Of a stretch of 64,000 nucleotides of DNA, positions 42,890 through 52,831 are shown one piece after another. The position numbers and the translations under genes are program-made. Position 1 is the stretch's first letter. Every line of letters begins with the position of its first letter. Source of the stretch: Chitinophaga filiformis (GTDB lineage Bacteria; Bacteroidota; Bacteroidia; Chitinophagales; Chitinophagaceae). The stretch spans positions 4,319,001 through 4,383,000 of the forward strand of contig NZ_CP095855.1 of assembly GCF_023100805.1 (NCBI RefSeq), in the 5' to 3' direction. The notes beneath the pieces were generated by a model that saw only the letters and a list, made by a program, of their open reading frames with translations, searched no databases and was not told the origin of the DNA.

Positions 42890-45532
42890 ATGTATCGATC
42901 GTTCCTTACTCTAGTTTTGTTACTCATTTTAAATACCATAGGACAGGCACAATCTTATTTATCCTATGGCCTGGCGTTTAATGGACATGAGGCCCTTGCC
43001 GAGAAAAGGACCGCGTTTGAAATTGCCGGTGCTGAACCGCTCTGTTTTTCCGGTACTGTACGTCTCGAATTTGATCTGAACTTTGTATCCTACAATCATA
43101 TCTATTTCGGTTACATACTTCGTATTGTTAATGACAATCAGAATATTGACCTGATCTACGATCAGAAGACTTCCCTTTTCCGGGTTATTTCCGGTCAGCA
43201 TTTTTTCAATATCTCTTTCTCCTGCGATGCCTACAAATTGTACAATGAATGGAATCATGTGTCCGTTACGATGGATCTGAAAAAGCAGCAGATCTCATTC
43301 GCAGTAAACAATAAAAACGTTGGCAGCCGCGCCTTCTCATTCAAAGGGAACTGTTTTAAATTCCTCTATGGAGCAAATGATGATGAAAGATTTCATACCA
43401 GGGATATTCCGCCCATGCGTATCAAAGATATCCGGATCTTTCATGACGACGAGCTGACCTGTCACTGGCCGCTGGCCGAAGTAACTGATACGCTCTGTTA
43501 TGACGATATCCGGCGGGAGCCCGCAAAGGTCAAGAATGGTGTATGGCTGAAACCAGGACATCAGTACTGGAAAACGATCGGTTCTTTCCAGGTGAACGGG
43601 AATGCCGTAGTCGCATTTGATCAGCGGAACGAACAGTTGCTGATCACCGGCATCGATTCTGTTATCACTTACAATCTGCGTCAGCAACAGCATGCGAGAA
43701 CCGCAGTCGCGGCGCCGCAGCAGAACATCCTGGTAGGATGCCAGGGTATTTATGATACGCTCAGCAGCCAGTTGTATAATGTTTATATTGATCATCGGAA
43801 AGTGGCTGTGTATAGCCCGGAACATCCGCAGTGGACCACTACTTTTCCCGACACGATACTGACGGAATTCTGGCATGCCAATAAATTCATTTCTCCCCTG
43901 GATTCCGCCTTGTACATCATCGGCGGATATGGGCAACTGAAATATAAGAACCAGGTACAGCGATATCAACCCCGCAGCGGTCAATGGCAGATATTGTCTA
44001 CAGGCGGCAGCTTTTTCCCGCCGCGTTACCTGGCAGGTTTAGGAATGAACAATACCGGCGATACGGCTTTCATTATCGGCGGCTACGGTAGCATGACAGG
44101 CGATCAGATGCTGGACCCCCGCGGATATTATGACCTCTTTGCTTTTGATGTACGTAGCCGGACCTTCAGCAAACGCTTTAGCCTGGACTCGGTGTATGGC
44201 AGTTTCACTTTTGCCAATAGCCTGGTGATCGATGCTAAAAGACGACAATATTACGGGCTGGTATTTTCAAAAGATAGTTTTAATTCCCGCCTTCAGCTGA
44301 TACACGGCTCACTTGATAAGCCGGTATACAAGCTGACAGGTACACCTATCCCTTATTCTTTTTATGATGTGCAGTCATTTGCGGACCTCTATTATGCTCC
44401 CGGCGTTGGTAAGCTGATTGCGGTGACCTTGTTGTACGATGACCAGGAACTACGGCAGCGGAAAACGACTGTGAATGTCTATACCATCGATTTCCCACCG
44501 CTGGACCTTGATGCTCAGGAAGAGACGATCACCAGGGGAACAGGATTTCCTGGTAAATGGCTCATTTTCATACTCCTGTTTTTGCCGGCTGCCATAGGCG
44601 CTTTATGGTGGAGACGCAGCAGGCTGAATGTAAAAAGGAAGCAGGATGCTGACGCTGCCGATGAGGGTAAACAGGCCGGAATAGCATCTCCGGCAGAGCG
44701 GCCTGCCATCAAAGAACCACCGGCCGGGGCGCTGCCTTCCTCCGAAAGCTTTGTCATTCAACCGGAGGTAGAGGAGCAGATTGTGATAGAGGAGCAACCC
44801 GAAAGGCCCAGGTCCAGCATACGCCTTTTCGGCCCTTTCCAGGCATTTAATGCGGAGGGGGAAGAGTTGACAGGACTGTTCACTCCCTTGATGAAAGAGC
44901 TCCTGCTTCTGATCCTGATCTACACCGTGAGGACCGGGCAGGGCATTACCGCCGATGAACTGAATGAGATACTCTGGAATGGTAAATCGGCCAAAGACGC
45001 CAAGAATAACAGATCGGTCAACCTGGCCAAACTGAAAACCATCCTGGAACGGATCGGGAATTGCATGGTCAATAAGAAGTCGGTATACTGGCAGTTTCAA
45101 TACACCGAAGACCGGTTTTATCTTGATTATGAACACTTTGTTGGCCTGACTAAAAGAAAGGCGCCGGCAGACCGGTCCTTTATGGCCGATCTGCTGAAAG
45201 TGGTAGAAACGGGGGCCTTCCTGGCCAAGACGGAATATGACTGGCTGGATGACATCAAGGCCGAAGTGAGCAATGCCGTTATTGACCTCAGCCTGGGATA
45301 CCTGAAAGAAGATAACCATGCCGGAGACGACCCGGAATTTGTGATAAGAATAACGAATGCCGTCTTTCTATTTGACCGCCTGAACGAAGAGGCGCTCGAG
45401 TATAAATGTAAGAGCCTCATACAGTTGAAACGCCATTCATTGGCGAATAACACCTACGAAAAGTTCGTAAAAGACTATAGGGACATTTACGGGGAGGAGT
45501 TTTACAAGTCGTTTAATGACCTGATCAGGTAG
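42890..45532 (+). CDS. membrane-spanning regulator: LamG/kelch-like sensor fused to SARP-like domain
   Basis: Encodes 880 residues. Signal peptide (~20), a LamG-like concanavalin domain (~25-200: LRLEFDLNFVSYNHIYFGY, NEWNHVSVTMDLKKQQISFAVN), a kelch-like propeller (~230-545: LYIIGGYGQLKYKNQVQRY, AFIIGGYGSMTGDQMLDPRG), one transmembrane helix (~555-575), a Pro/Glu-rich linker and a cytoplasmic part beginning RLFGPFQAF (~643). The latter resembles the winged helix of SARP/OmpR-type regulators (LMKELLLLILIYTVRTGQGITADELNEILW), followed by a helical tail like BTAD. This is a one-component trans-membrane regulator. It probably controls the following SusC/SusD locus or the preceding surface protein, which is inference. 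Confidence 0.75.
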   Translation: MYRSFLTLVLLLILNTIGQAQSYLSYGLAFNGHEALAEKRTAFEIAGAEPLCFSGTVRLEFDLNFVSYNHIYFGYILRIVNDNQNIDLIYDQKTSLFRVISGQHFFNISFSCDAYKLYNEWNHVSVTMDLKKQQISFAVNNKNVGSRAFSFKGNCFKFLYGANDDERFHTRDIPPMRIKDIRIFHDDELTCHWPLAEVTDTLCYDDIRREPAKVKNGVWLKPGHQYWKTIGSFQVNGNAVVAFDQRNEQLLITGIDSVITYNLRQQQHARTAVAAPQQNILVGCQGIYDTLSSQLYNVYIDHRKVAVYSPEHPQWTTTFPDTILTEFWHANKFISPLDSALYIIGGYGQLKYKNQVQRYQPRSGQWQILSTGGSFFPPRYLAGLGMNNTGDTAFIIGGYGSMTGDQMLDPRGYYDLFAFDVRSRTFSKRFSLDSVYGSFTFANSLVIDAKRRQYYGLVFSKDSFNSRLQLIHGSLDKPVYKLTGTPIPYSFYDVQSFADLYYAPGVGKLIAVTLLYDDQELRQRKTTVNVYTIDFPPLDLDAQEETITRGTGFPGKWLIFILLFLPAAIGALWWRRSRLNVKRKQDADAADEGKQAGIASPAERPAIKEPPAGALPSSESFVIQPEVEEQIVIEEQPERPRSSIRLFGPFQAFNAEGEELTGLFTPLMKELLLLILIYTVRTGQGITADELNEILWNGKSAKDAKNNRSVNLAKLKTILERIGNCMVNKKSVYWQFQYTEDRFYLDYEHFVGLTKRKAPADRSFMADLLKVVETGAFLAKTEYDWLDDIKAEVSNAVIDLSLGYLKEDNHAGDDPEFVIRITNAVFLFDRLNEEALEYKCKSLIQLKRHSLANNTYEKFVKDYRDIYGEEFYKSFNDLIR

Positions 45533-45625
45533 TCTCTGGTCCCACCTGGTATTCGCTTGGTATTCGGTGTGACTGTCCTGCCGATTCCTACCTATAAGCA
45601 CTACAGTCCTACATTTCACCTACTA

Positions 45626-45647
45626 TTCTATAGCGTTCGCTATAGAA
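45626..45647. repeat. perfect hairpin after the membrane regulator gene
   Basis: TTCTATAGCG (45626-45635) and CGCTATAGAA (45638-45647) form a palindrome; a second partial CTATAG follows near 45661. No T-run follows, so I do not call it a terminator with confidence. Confidence 0.5.
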
Positions 45648-45720
45648 CAGTGCCTAAAATGCTATAGCAGAGAGCCGGTAGGTAGGAGGTTCCATCGAAT
45701 CTGTACCGAATCTCCACCGG

Positions 45721-46050
45721 GCTACAAACACAGCAACCCCTATCGGGGTTGTATTGTATTTGTTGTTTATTCCCGTTGTTAATACCCGGTTACGGGTTGC
45801 GCCTAATCGCCGTTTGTCGTCCGTTCCCGGGGTTGCCACCCGTTCCCGGGGGTGTCACCCCGGGCTACAAACACAGCAACCCCTATCGGGGTTGTATTGT
45901 ATTTGTTGTTTATTCCCGTTGTTAATACCCGGTTACGGGTTGCGCCTAATCGCCGTTTGTCGTCCGTTCCCGGGGTTGCCACCCGTTCCCGGGGGTGTCA
46001 CCCCGGGCTACAAACACAGCAACCCCTATCGGGGTTGTATTGTATTTTGT
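45721..46050. repeat. 143 bp perfect tandem repeat, 2.3 copies
   Basis: Units are 45721-45863 and 45864-46006, identical as read, plus a partial third from 46007 that diverges after about 40 bases. The unit length is not a multiple of three, so it is not coding, although it opens frames by chance. Each unit holds hairpins: AACCCC-TATC-GGGGTT, CCCGGTTACGGG and CCCGGGGGTGTCACCCCGGG. It fills the centre of the 799-base gap 45533-46331; the rest of the gap holds no gene I can see. Confidence 0.9.
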
Positions 46051-46331
46051 TGTTTATTTTGTCTCTAACCGGAGCTTTTTTTAATGAAAATTACCCGTTA
46101 ATACCCCCGTTAACCCTTTTGTTAAGCCTTTTTTAATCTTCCGGATAGTTAATTACACCCGGTTGCTACGGTCTGATTACCAGTTCTCTTTGAGGGGGAA
46201 CCTTAATCATCTATGTCATGTCTCTGTATCCCCGGATCAGCATTAAAAGTATTTGAATCGCATAAAGAGTTTATTCCTGTTATGAAATCAGAGATCTACA
46301 GACCTCCTTATTAAAAGCAAAGCTTGCAAAT

Positions 46332-49300
46332 ATGAAAAGATCCACGTATGACGCATGCGTCCATGTTATGAAGAACAGGGGCGGAAAGTCCTTGTTGTTA
46401 CAATTGCTGTTTATTGGGGCCATCATCCTTTCGGGGGGTGAAAAGGGCACAGCGCAAAAGAGGGATAGTGCCGGAACGGCCAGGACCATCACAGGGCAGG
46501 TGGTCGATTCGGCCAATGGAAATGTATTGGAAGGAGTAACTATCGGTATTGCCGGCACGCAATCGGGCGCTATTTCCGACAGGGAAGGCCGTTTTGCCGT
46601 CAGGGTGCCGGATGGTTCGCCGGTATCTCTATACGTACGCCTCGTCGGCTACCGGGAACTGCGAATTCCCTATAATGGCCCGGGGAACGTATTGGTTCGC
46701 CTGCCATCTACTACGGCCGGCCTTAACCAGGTGATCGTGACGGGGTATGGCACCCAGCGAAAGGCAACGGTGACCGGCGCCGTTTCGGTGATCAGGGCCA
46801 GTGAACTGGTGGTGACAAAAAACGAAAATGTCATCAATATGATGACCGGGAAACTGCCAGGCCTGCGCGTAGTGCAGAAAAGCAGTGAGCCGGGGGCTTA
46901 TGACAATGTGTTCGACATCCGCGGGATGGGCAATCCCCTGGTGGTCATTGACGGGGTGCCGCGGAGCAGCGGCGACCTGTCCAGGATGGACCCGAATGAG
47001 ATTGAGAGTATTTCTATCCTGAAGGATGCTTCTGCCGCCGTTTATGGTGTGCGTGCAGCCAACGGGGTGATACTGGTGACCAGCAAAAAAGGTACTCGCA
47101 GCCAGACGGGTAAGTTTGACATTACCTATGCGGTGAACCAGAGCTGGCAGCAGTTCCTGAATGTGTCGCAGGGAGTGGATGCGCTACAGTATATGATGCT
47201 CAAGAACGAGAAACAGAAACGCGACTTTGGCAATAACTTCTATAACCAGATGCCGCCTTCTTTCTCAGACGCCGATATGGAACTGTACCGGAATGGTACA
47301 TTAAAATCGTCCGACTGGGTAGGCGCTACCATGAAGGAGTTTGCGCCCGAAATACAACATACCCTGAGCGTAAACGGTGGCAATGACAAAGCCAATTACT
47401 TCTTTAACCTGGGCTATTTCAACCAGGATGGTCTGTTCCGCAGCGGAGATATGAACTATGACCGCTGGAACTTCCGCTCCAATATCAATGCTAAGATCAC
47501 AGACCGGCTGCGGGCACAGTTGCTGCTATCCGGTTATACCGATACCAAAAATCAGCCGGGGGGCAGAGGTATTTGGGAGATGTTCAAATATACCTGGAAC
47601 CAACTGCCGACCGACCAGATCTATGCGAACAATAATCCCCGGTATCCGCATGTGATGCCCGACAACGCCAATCCGGTGATCATGACGGACGCTGACTATG
47701 TGGGCAAACAGGCATTTAAGAACAGGAACTTCCAGGGGCAACTGGCCCTGGAATACGATATACCCGCCATTGAAGGACTGATGGCCAGGGGAATGTATAA
47801 CTACGGCTTTAATATCGTGGACAATACCATGGTGAAGAAGTCCTATATGCTCTTCGAATACGACCGGCAGAATGATAAATATATCGGGACAATGGTCAAT
47901 GCTCCATCCACCGTTAACCGCACTTATGGCAATAATACATCTACACTTTACCAGTTATCACTGAACTATACACGGAAATTCGGTGGCAGGCATAATGTGA
48001 CCGGTCTGTTACTGTACGAAGAAAGTCATGCTACGGCCGATAATTTTTATGCACAACGGGAATTCTCCCTTGGACTGCCATACCTGTTTGCCGGTGACGC
48101 CAATAACCAGTTGGGTAGCATGGATGGCAATGGTTTATGGGAGACGGTGAATAAGGGTATCGTAGGTAAAGTGAATTACGATTTTAAGGGCAAATACCTG
48201 CTTGATTTCAGCTTTAGGTACGACGGATCCAGTAAGTTCAAACCAGGGGCGCAATGGGGCTTTTTCCCGGCAATATCGGCTGGCTGGCGATTGACAGAGG
48301 AACATTTCTTCCAGGGATTAGTGTCTCCCAATATCCTGAGCAACCTGAAACTGCGCGGGTCTTATGGTAAGACCGGCGACGACGGCGCTACCGGCTTCCA
48401 GTATATATCCGGGTATAACTATCCTGCCCCCGGTTATTTCTTCGGAGGCAATTATGTGAACGGGATGGCCTCGCGGGGTGTAGTGAATCCAGACCTGACC
48501 TGGTATACCGCCAAAACACTCAATTTGGGTATCGACTTTGACCTCTTAAAGGGAATGATCGGTGGCTCGGTGGATTATTTCATCCGGAACAGGGACGGCC
48601 TGCTGGCTACCAGGACCACCACGCTGCCTGGCACTGTAGGCACCAACCTGCCACAGGAGAACCTGAACAGCGACCGGACCAGGGGTATTGAAGTGGTACT
48701 GACACATCGTAATACCATCGGCGATTTCAGCTATCATATCAGCGCGAACGTATCTTCTACACGGACCATGCTGCGTGAGGTACAGCAGACCCGCGCCGGC
48801 AACTCTTATGAGAACTGGAAGAACTCCCAGCAGAACCGCTACACCAATATCTGGTGGGGAAAACAATATGGCGGGCAATTTACTTCCTACGACCAGATCT
48901 ACCATTACAACGTGAATACCGGCGGTGGTAACCAGAACATTGTCCCGGGCGATTACTACTACCAGGACTGGAATAATGATGGCGTAATAGATGGTAAGGA
49001 CGAATCGCCGATCGCTGTCAGGGACCTGCCGCTGATCAATTTCGGAATGACCCTTGGCGCGGCATGGAAGGGCTTTGATTTTAACATGCTGTTGCAGGGG
49101 GCTACCGATTTCTATGTGCAGTATGCCGAGCAGATGGCAGAGCCCCTGATGTATGGCCGTAGTGCGCTCACACAGTTCCTGGACAGGTGGCATACGGCTG
49201 ATCCCAATGCAGATGTATTTGACCCGAATACCGTGTGGATACCCGGTAAATATCCTGCCATGGGCTCACCGGTGGCAGAAGGTACCAAAGCTGTGCAGGA

Positions 49301-49553
49301 CGCCACTTACCTGAGGATTAAAAGCCTCGAAATAGGATATACGATTCCCCGGAAACTGCTTAGCCATATCGGTGTCAGCAATTGCAGGGCCTATGTCAAC
49401 AGTTATAACCTGGCCACTTTTACGGGGCTGAAGAACAGTGATCCCGAACATCCCGGCAGTGTAGCCAATGGGGCGGACTGGAACTATTCCCAGGGTGGAT
49501 ATAAGTATCCTATGAACAGAACATTCAGTGTAGGCGCCAGTATCACTTTTTAA
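46332..49553 (+). CDS. SusC/RagA-type TonB-dependent outer membrane transporter
   Basis: Encodes 1073 residues. An N-terminal leader (first ~40 residues; hydrophobic core LLLQLLFIGAIILSGG) precedes a CarboxypepD_reg-like domain (ITGQVVDSANGNVLEGVTIGI), the LNQVIVTGYGTQRKATVTGAV segment near the plug, and the plug motifs MGNPLVVIDGVPR and ISILKDASAAVYGVRAANGVILVTSKKG. A long beta-barrel ends in GASITF. It takes up oligomers with the SusD partner encoded 11 bases downstream. The gene lies after the membrane-tethered regulator and the tandem repeat, which may carry its promoter region. Substrate unknown. Confidence 0.93.
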   Translation: MKRSTYDACVHVMKNRGGKSLLLQLLFIGAIILSGGEKGTAQKRDSAGTARTITGQVVDSANGNVLEGVTIGIAGTQSGAISDREGRFAVRVPDGSPVSLYVRLVGYRELRIPYNGPGNVLVRLPSTTAGLNQVIVTGYGTQRKATVTGAVSVIRASELVVTKNENVINMMTGKLPGLRVVQKSSEPGAYDNVFDIRGMGNPLVVIDGVPRSSGDLSRMDPNEIESISILKDASAAVYGVRAANGVILVTSKKGTRSQTGKFDITYAVNQSWQQFLNVSQGVDALQYMMLKNEKQKRDFGNNFYNQMPPSFSDADMELYRNGTLKSSDWVGATMKEFAPEIQHTLSVNGGNDKANYFFNLGYFNQDGLFRSGDMNYDRWNFRSNINAKITDRLRAQLLLSGYTDTKNQPGGRGIWEMFKYTWNQLPTDQIYANNNPRYPHVMPDNANPVIMTDADYVGKQAFKNRNFQGQLALEYDIPAIEGLMARGMYNYGFNIVDNTMVKKSYMLFEYDRQNDKYIGTMVNAPSTVNRTYGNNTSTLYQLSLNYTRKFGGRHNVTGLLLYEESHATADNFYAQREFSLGLPYLFAGDANNQLGSMDGNGLWETVNKGIVGKVNYDFKGKYLLDFSFRYDGSSKFKPGAQWGFFPAISAGWRLTEEHFFQGLVSPNILSNLKLRGSYGKTGDDGATGFQYISGYNYPAPGYFFGGNYVNGMASRGVVNPDLTWYTAKTLNLGIDFDLLKGMIGGSVDYFIRNRDGLLATRTTTLPGTVGTNLPQENLNSDRTRGIEVVLTHRNTIGDFSYHISANVSSTRTMLREVQQTRAGNSYENWKNSQQNRYTNIWWGKQYGGQFTSYDQIYHYNVNTGGGNQNIVPGDYYYQDWNNDGVIDGKDESPIAVRDLPLINFGMTLGAAWKGFDFNMLLQGATDFYVQYAEQMAEPLMYGRSALTQFLDRWHTADPNADVFDPNTVWIPGKYPAMGSPVAEGTKAVQDATYLRIKSLEIGYTIPRKLLSHIGVSNCRAYVNSYNLATFTGLKNSDPEHPGSVANGADWNYSQGGYKYPMNRTFSVGASITF

Positions 49554-49564
49554 ACTGCAACAAC

Positions 49565-51388
49565 ATGAAGCACAAGCTATATATAAGCATCATCACTATA
49601 CTGGCGGTATTGTTACAGCCATCCTGTAAAGACCTGGACATCGATCCGCTGAATGTGATCCAGGACAAGGACGTTTTCGCTACAGAAGCGGGGATAAAAG
49701 GTTATCTGGCCACGATATACCGCGCCCTGCCCATAGAAGATTTTTACTATCGCCAGGAAGGTTCCGGGTTTAACCGCCAATGGGAACACTTTTATCATCC
49801 CGGTGCTCTTTGCGGGGAACTGGTCGGGCCTTATGGCAGTACCTACGACGGGGCCGGTGGCTTTGGCTACTGGCCTTATGGCGATATCCGCACGGTCAAT
49901 TACTTTATCGAGAACCTGCCCGTTTTCAGTACAGGTTTCTCGCAGGAGCAGATCGATGCCTGGTTGGGCGAGGCCTATTTCTGCAGGGCCTATTTCTATT
50001 TTGCGCTGGCTAAGCGCTATGGTGGTATTCCCATTATCAGGAAGGTACAACACTATCCGGAGCAAAGCCTGGAAGAGCTGCAGGTACACCGGGACAAGGA
50101 AGTGGATGTCTGGAATTTCATTGGCGATGACCTCGACAGCGCCTACAATAAAATGCCGGCCGTCAGTGAAAGAGGGCGTGCTAACCGTTATGTGGCTGCT
50201 GCCCTGAAGTCTAGGGCAATGCTGTATGCAGGTAGTATCGCGAAATATGGCTCGGAGAACTTTGTAGCCGGTGATGCCCGCGATCAGGGATATGCCGGTA
50301 TCCCGGCGGCTGCAGCGGCAGGATTCTTCCAGAAAGCATGGGATGCGGCAAAGCTGCTGGAAGGGCATTATAGTTTATACCGTAAAAAGACAGATAAGGA
50401 ACTGAATTATGCAGACCTTTTCCTGGACAAGGAAAGTACCGAAAATATCCTGGTAAGGGATTACTCGCTGACCACCGGTACTGCCCATAGCTGGGATGCT
50501 ACTATGACCTGCCGTTTCATGACTGCGGACGGCCTTTCCCGCGCCTATCCGACCCTGGAGCTGGTAGAGCGTTTTACCGGACAATTGCCGATCGTGAACG
50601 CCGACGGTACGCCCCGCCGTTTCGATAATACCAGTCAGCTGGCGCAGGGACTGGAACCCCGCCTGCTGGCAACCATCTATTTCCCCGGTGCTACACTAAG
50701 AGGTAAACAATTCGATATGCAACGTGGCATCTATGAGCATTTTAGCGGTAGCGCTGCTGACGAATTAGGGCAGAACCCTCCGAACCGGCCATTCAGGCAC
50801 CTGGCAGGTAAGACGGAAACCCTGTTCAACGGCATGCGTATTATCGGTTTTACCGGTATCAGTACTGACAATGATGACCTGACCCGCACTGGTTTCTATG
50901 TACGGAAATACATTGATTATAATCGCGCGCAATCCCAATGCGGACTGTATATGAGCACCCAGAGCTGGATAGACCTGCGTTATGCGGAGGTACTGCTGAA
51001 CAGGGCAGAAGCGGCTGCAGAACTGAACAATATGGCCGATGCCCGGAATGTGATCAATGATATCAGGGACCGTGCAGGCGCTCCGCTGTTAACAGGGGCT
51101 TTTACAATAGACACCGTACGCAACGAGCGCTGTAAAGAGCTGGCCTTCGAAAAACAATACTGGTGGGACCTGAGAAGATGGCGCATAGCCGACAAAATGC
51201 TGGATAACACGAAGTACCATGCCCTGATGCCATACTATGTTGCAGATGAACAAAAGTACATCTTCCTCCGGGAGCCGGAACCCTTCCAGCGTTCCTACAA
51301 CTTCGAGAAGAAGTTTTACTATGAACCTATTCCAGGGGGAGAGCTGGGCAAGAACCCGAACCTGTATCCCAATAACCCTAACCACTAA
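49565..51388 (+). CDS. SusD/RagB-type surface lipoprotein
   Basis: Encodes 607 residues, with a lipobox (LQPSC, Cys ~21). The N-terminal SusD-like part (IDPLNVIQDKDVFATEAGIKGYLATIY, and LGEAYFCRAYFYFALAKRYGGIPII with the TPR-type RAYFY signature) and the C-terminal blocks (WIDLRYAEVLLNRAEAAAEL, VINDIRDRAGAP, RNERCKELAFEKQYWWDLRRW) are complete. It binds substrate at the surface as the lid of the SusC channel. It lies in one operon with susC (gap 11) and the DUF3823 gene (gap 14). Confidence 0.94.
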   Translation: MKHKLYISIITILAVLLQPSCKDLDIDPLNVIQDKDVFATEAGIKGYLATIYRALPIEDFYYRQEGSGFNRQWEHFYHPGALCGELVGPYGSTYDGAGGFGYWPYGDIRTVNYFIENLPVFSTGFSQEQIDAWLGEAYFCRAYFYFALAKRYGGIPIIRKVQHYPEQSLEELQVHRDKEVDVWNFIGDDLDSAYNKMPAVSERGRANRYVAAALKSRAMLYAGSIAKYGSENFVAGDARDQGYAGIPAAAAAGFFQKAWDAAKLLEGHYSLYRKKTDKELNYADLFLDKESTENILVRDYSLTTGTAHSWDATMTCRFMTADGLSRAYPTLELVERFTGQLPIVNADGTPRRFDNTSQLAQGLEPRLLATIYFPGATLRGKQFDMQRGIYEHFSGSAADELGQNPPNRPFRHLAGKTETLFNGMRIIGFTGISTDNDDLTRTGFYVRKYIDYNRAQSQCGLYMSTQSWIDLRYAEVLLNRAEAAAELNNMADARNVINDIRDRAGAPLLTGAFTIDTVRNERCKELAFEKQYWWDLRRWRIADKMLDNTKYHALMPYYVADEQKYIFLREPEPFQRSYNFEKKFYYEPIPGGELGKNPNLYPNNPNH

Positions 51389-51402
51389 TTAAAACGACTA
51401 CC

Positions 51403-52110
51403 ATGCAAAAGATCATAAAGGGATTGTTTATCTTACTGACTGCTGTAGCAGTATCTTCCTGTACCAAGGAAGATAATTTCGATGGGCCTGATGCCGCTTT
51501 TAAAGGAAGGCTGCTTGACAATGATTCAAAAGAGAACTTCCTGACGGAAACAGGCGGCGTTCAGATCAAACTGGAAGAACTGAGCTGGAGCGCTACGCCT
51601 ACACCGCAGTATATACCTGCTAAAATTGACGGTACCTTTGAAGATACGAAACTGTTCAGCGGGCATTATCGTGTTACGCCTGTCAACGGTGCTTTCTGGC
51701 CGGTACAGGGTGTAGAGATGGATATCAATGGAACGACTACCTACGATTTCACGTTGACGCCCTATCTGCGCATTACCCAGTTCACACATGAACTGGAAGG
51801 CACTACACTGATCATGCGGTTTAAACTGTCAGCACCTGTGGAGACGGGCCTGCCCAGGATATTGGATGTCAAGCCTTTCGTTAATACGAGCGACTACGTA
51901 GGCAGCGGTGCTACCATCAGTCAGTATACCGATCCCAATAAGATCGATATCAATAGTAGCTGGTCTGCCGATATTGCTGCAACAAACTATGAGATCAGAG
52001 TACCTAACCTGAAGGCAGCCAGAACATTTTATGCAAGAGTAGGAGTAAGGGTAGATGACAGTTTCAAGCAGTTTAACTATTCACAGATCATTGAAGTTAA
52101 AGTACCATAG
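51403..52110 (+). CDS. DUF3823 lipoprotein, SusE/F-like position
   Basis: Encodes 235 residues with a lipobox (VSSC, Cys ~20). The family pattern is visible: FDGPDAAFKGRLLDNDSKENFLTETGG, KIDGTFEDTKLFSGHYRVTPVNGAFWP and YEIRVPNLKAARTFYARVGVR, giving two beta-sandwich domains. DUF3823 proteins are typically encoded after SusC/SusD and are thought to be surface glycan-binding proteins. This is the third gene of that operon. Confidence 0.88.
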   Translation: MQKIIKGLFILLTAVAVSSCTKEDNFDGPDAAFKGRLLDNDSKENFLTETGGVQIKLEELSWSATPTPQYIPAKIDGTFEDTKLFSGHYRVTPVNGAFWPVQGVEMDINGTTTYDFTLTPYLRITQFTHELEGTTLIMRFKLSAPVETGLPRILDVKPFVNTSDYVGSGATISQYTDPNKIDINSSWSADIAATNYEIRVPNLKAARTFYARVGVRVDDSFKQFNYSQIIEVKVP

Positions 52111-52249
52111 CGAACTGAGGGGCATTCCGGGCGACTGGTTTGCCCCTTTAAAATGTCGTAATTGCCCCGCCTGCGCAAGTGAAAAGAATTTCATCTTTGT
52201 TGTAGTAACAACGCTTTCCATTATTTGTAAACACTAAAAGCACATTGTT

Positions 52250-52690
52250 ATGGAAAAACATGAATTCAAGATCACTATCAATGGTCCCAGGGAAAAGGTC
52301 TGGAACGTTCTCTGGGATGACGCTTCCTATCGTGCATGGACATCGGTTTTTGCTCCCGGATCATACGCTAAAACTGACTGGAAAAAGGGCAGTCAGATAC
52401 AGTTCCTGGATGAAAAGAATGACGGCATGATATCCAGGGTAGAAGAGAATATTCCCAATGAATACATGTCGATAGAACATCTCGGATATGTAAAGAACGG
52501 TGTTGAAGACAGGCATAGCGAGGAAGTGAAGAAATGGGCAGGCGCACATGAAAATTATACATTGAAAAATGTAGATGGACAAACAGAGCTGGTGGTGGAT
52601 ATGGATATTGTGGATGAGTATAAAGACTATTTCGTGAAGACCTGGCCTAAGGCGCTGGAAAAAGTAAAAGAGCTGGCGGAACTGCAGTAG
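52250..52690 (+). CDS. SRPBCC/AHSA1-family protein
   Basis: Encodes 146 residues. EFKITINGPREKVWNVLWDDASYRAWTSVFAPGS is the START-like opening of AHSA1/SRPBCC proteins, followed by WKKGSQIQFLDEKNDGMISRV and a C-terminal helix WPKALEKVKELAEL. These small cytoplasmic proteins form a hydrophobic ligand cavity; the ligand is not known. Single gene with a terminator 31 bases after the stop. Confidence 0.85.
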   Translation: MEKHEFKITINGPREKVWNVLWDDASYRAWTSVFAPGSYAKTDWKKGSQIQFLDEKNDGMISRVEENIPNEYMSIEHLGYVKNGVEDRHSEEVKKWAGAHENYTLKNVDGQTELVVDMDIVDEYKDYFVKTWPKALEKVKELAELQ

Positions 52691-52721
52691 CTCCCTCTGT
52701 CAGATGTGAATATTATAGCAG

Positions 52722-52753
52722 GCCGTTCCCCGTCATCGGAGAACGGCTTTTTT
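52722..52753 (+). terminator. intrinsic terminator
   Basis: GCCGTTC (52722-52728) and GAACGGC (52741-52747) with an inner CCG/CGG pair form a hairpin followed by six T. It separates the SRPBCC gene from the sigma factor gene. Confidence 0.85.
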
Positions 52754-52831
52754 GTTCTGTTATTACAAAGTACCATTTTTTATTACTTTAGCCTCCAAAT
52801 TCAACCAAAACAGTGAAGGAATGGAGGTCGC

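Noticed and set aside
45721..46050. CRISPR array
   Set aside because: The units are 143 bp, directly adjoining and without variable spacers; no cas genes are near.
45754..46136. Open frames across the 143 bp tandem repeat
   Set aside because: The unit is not a multiple of three, so successive units are read in different frames; the translation is repetitive and without family.
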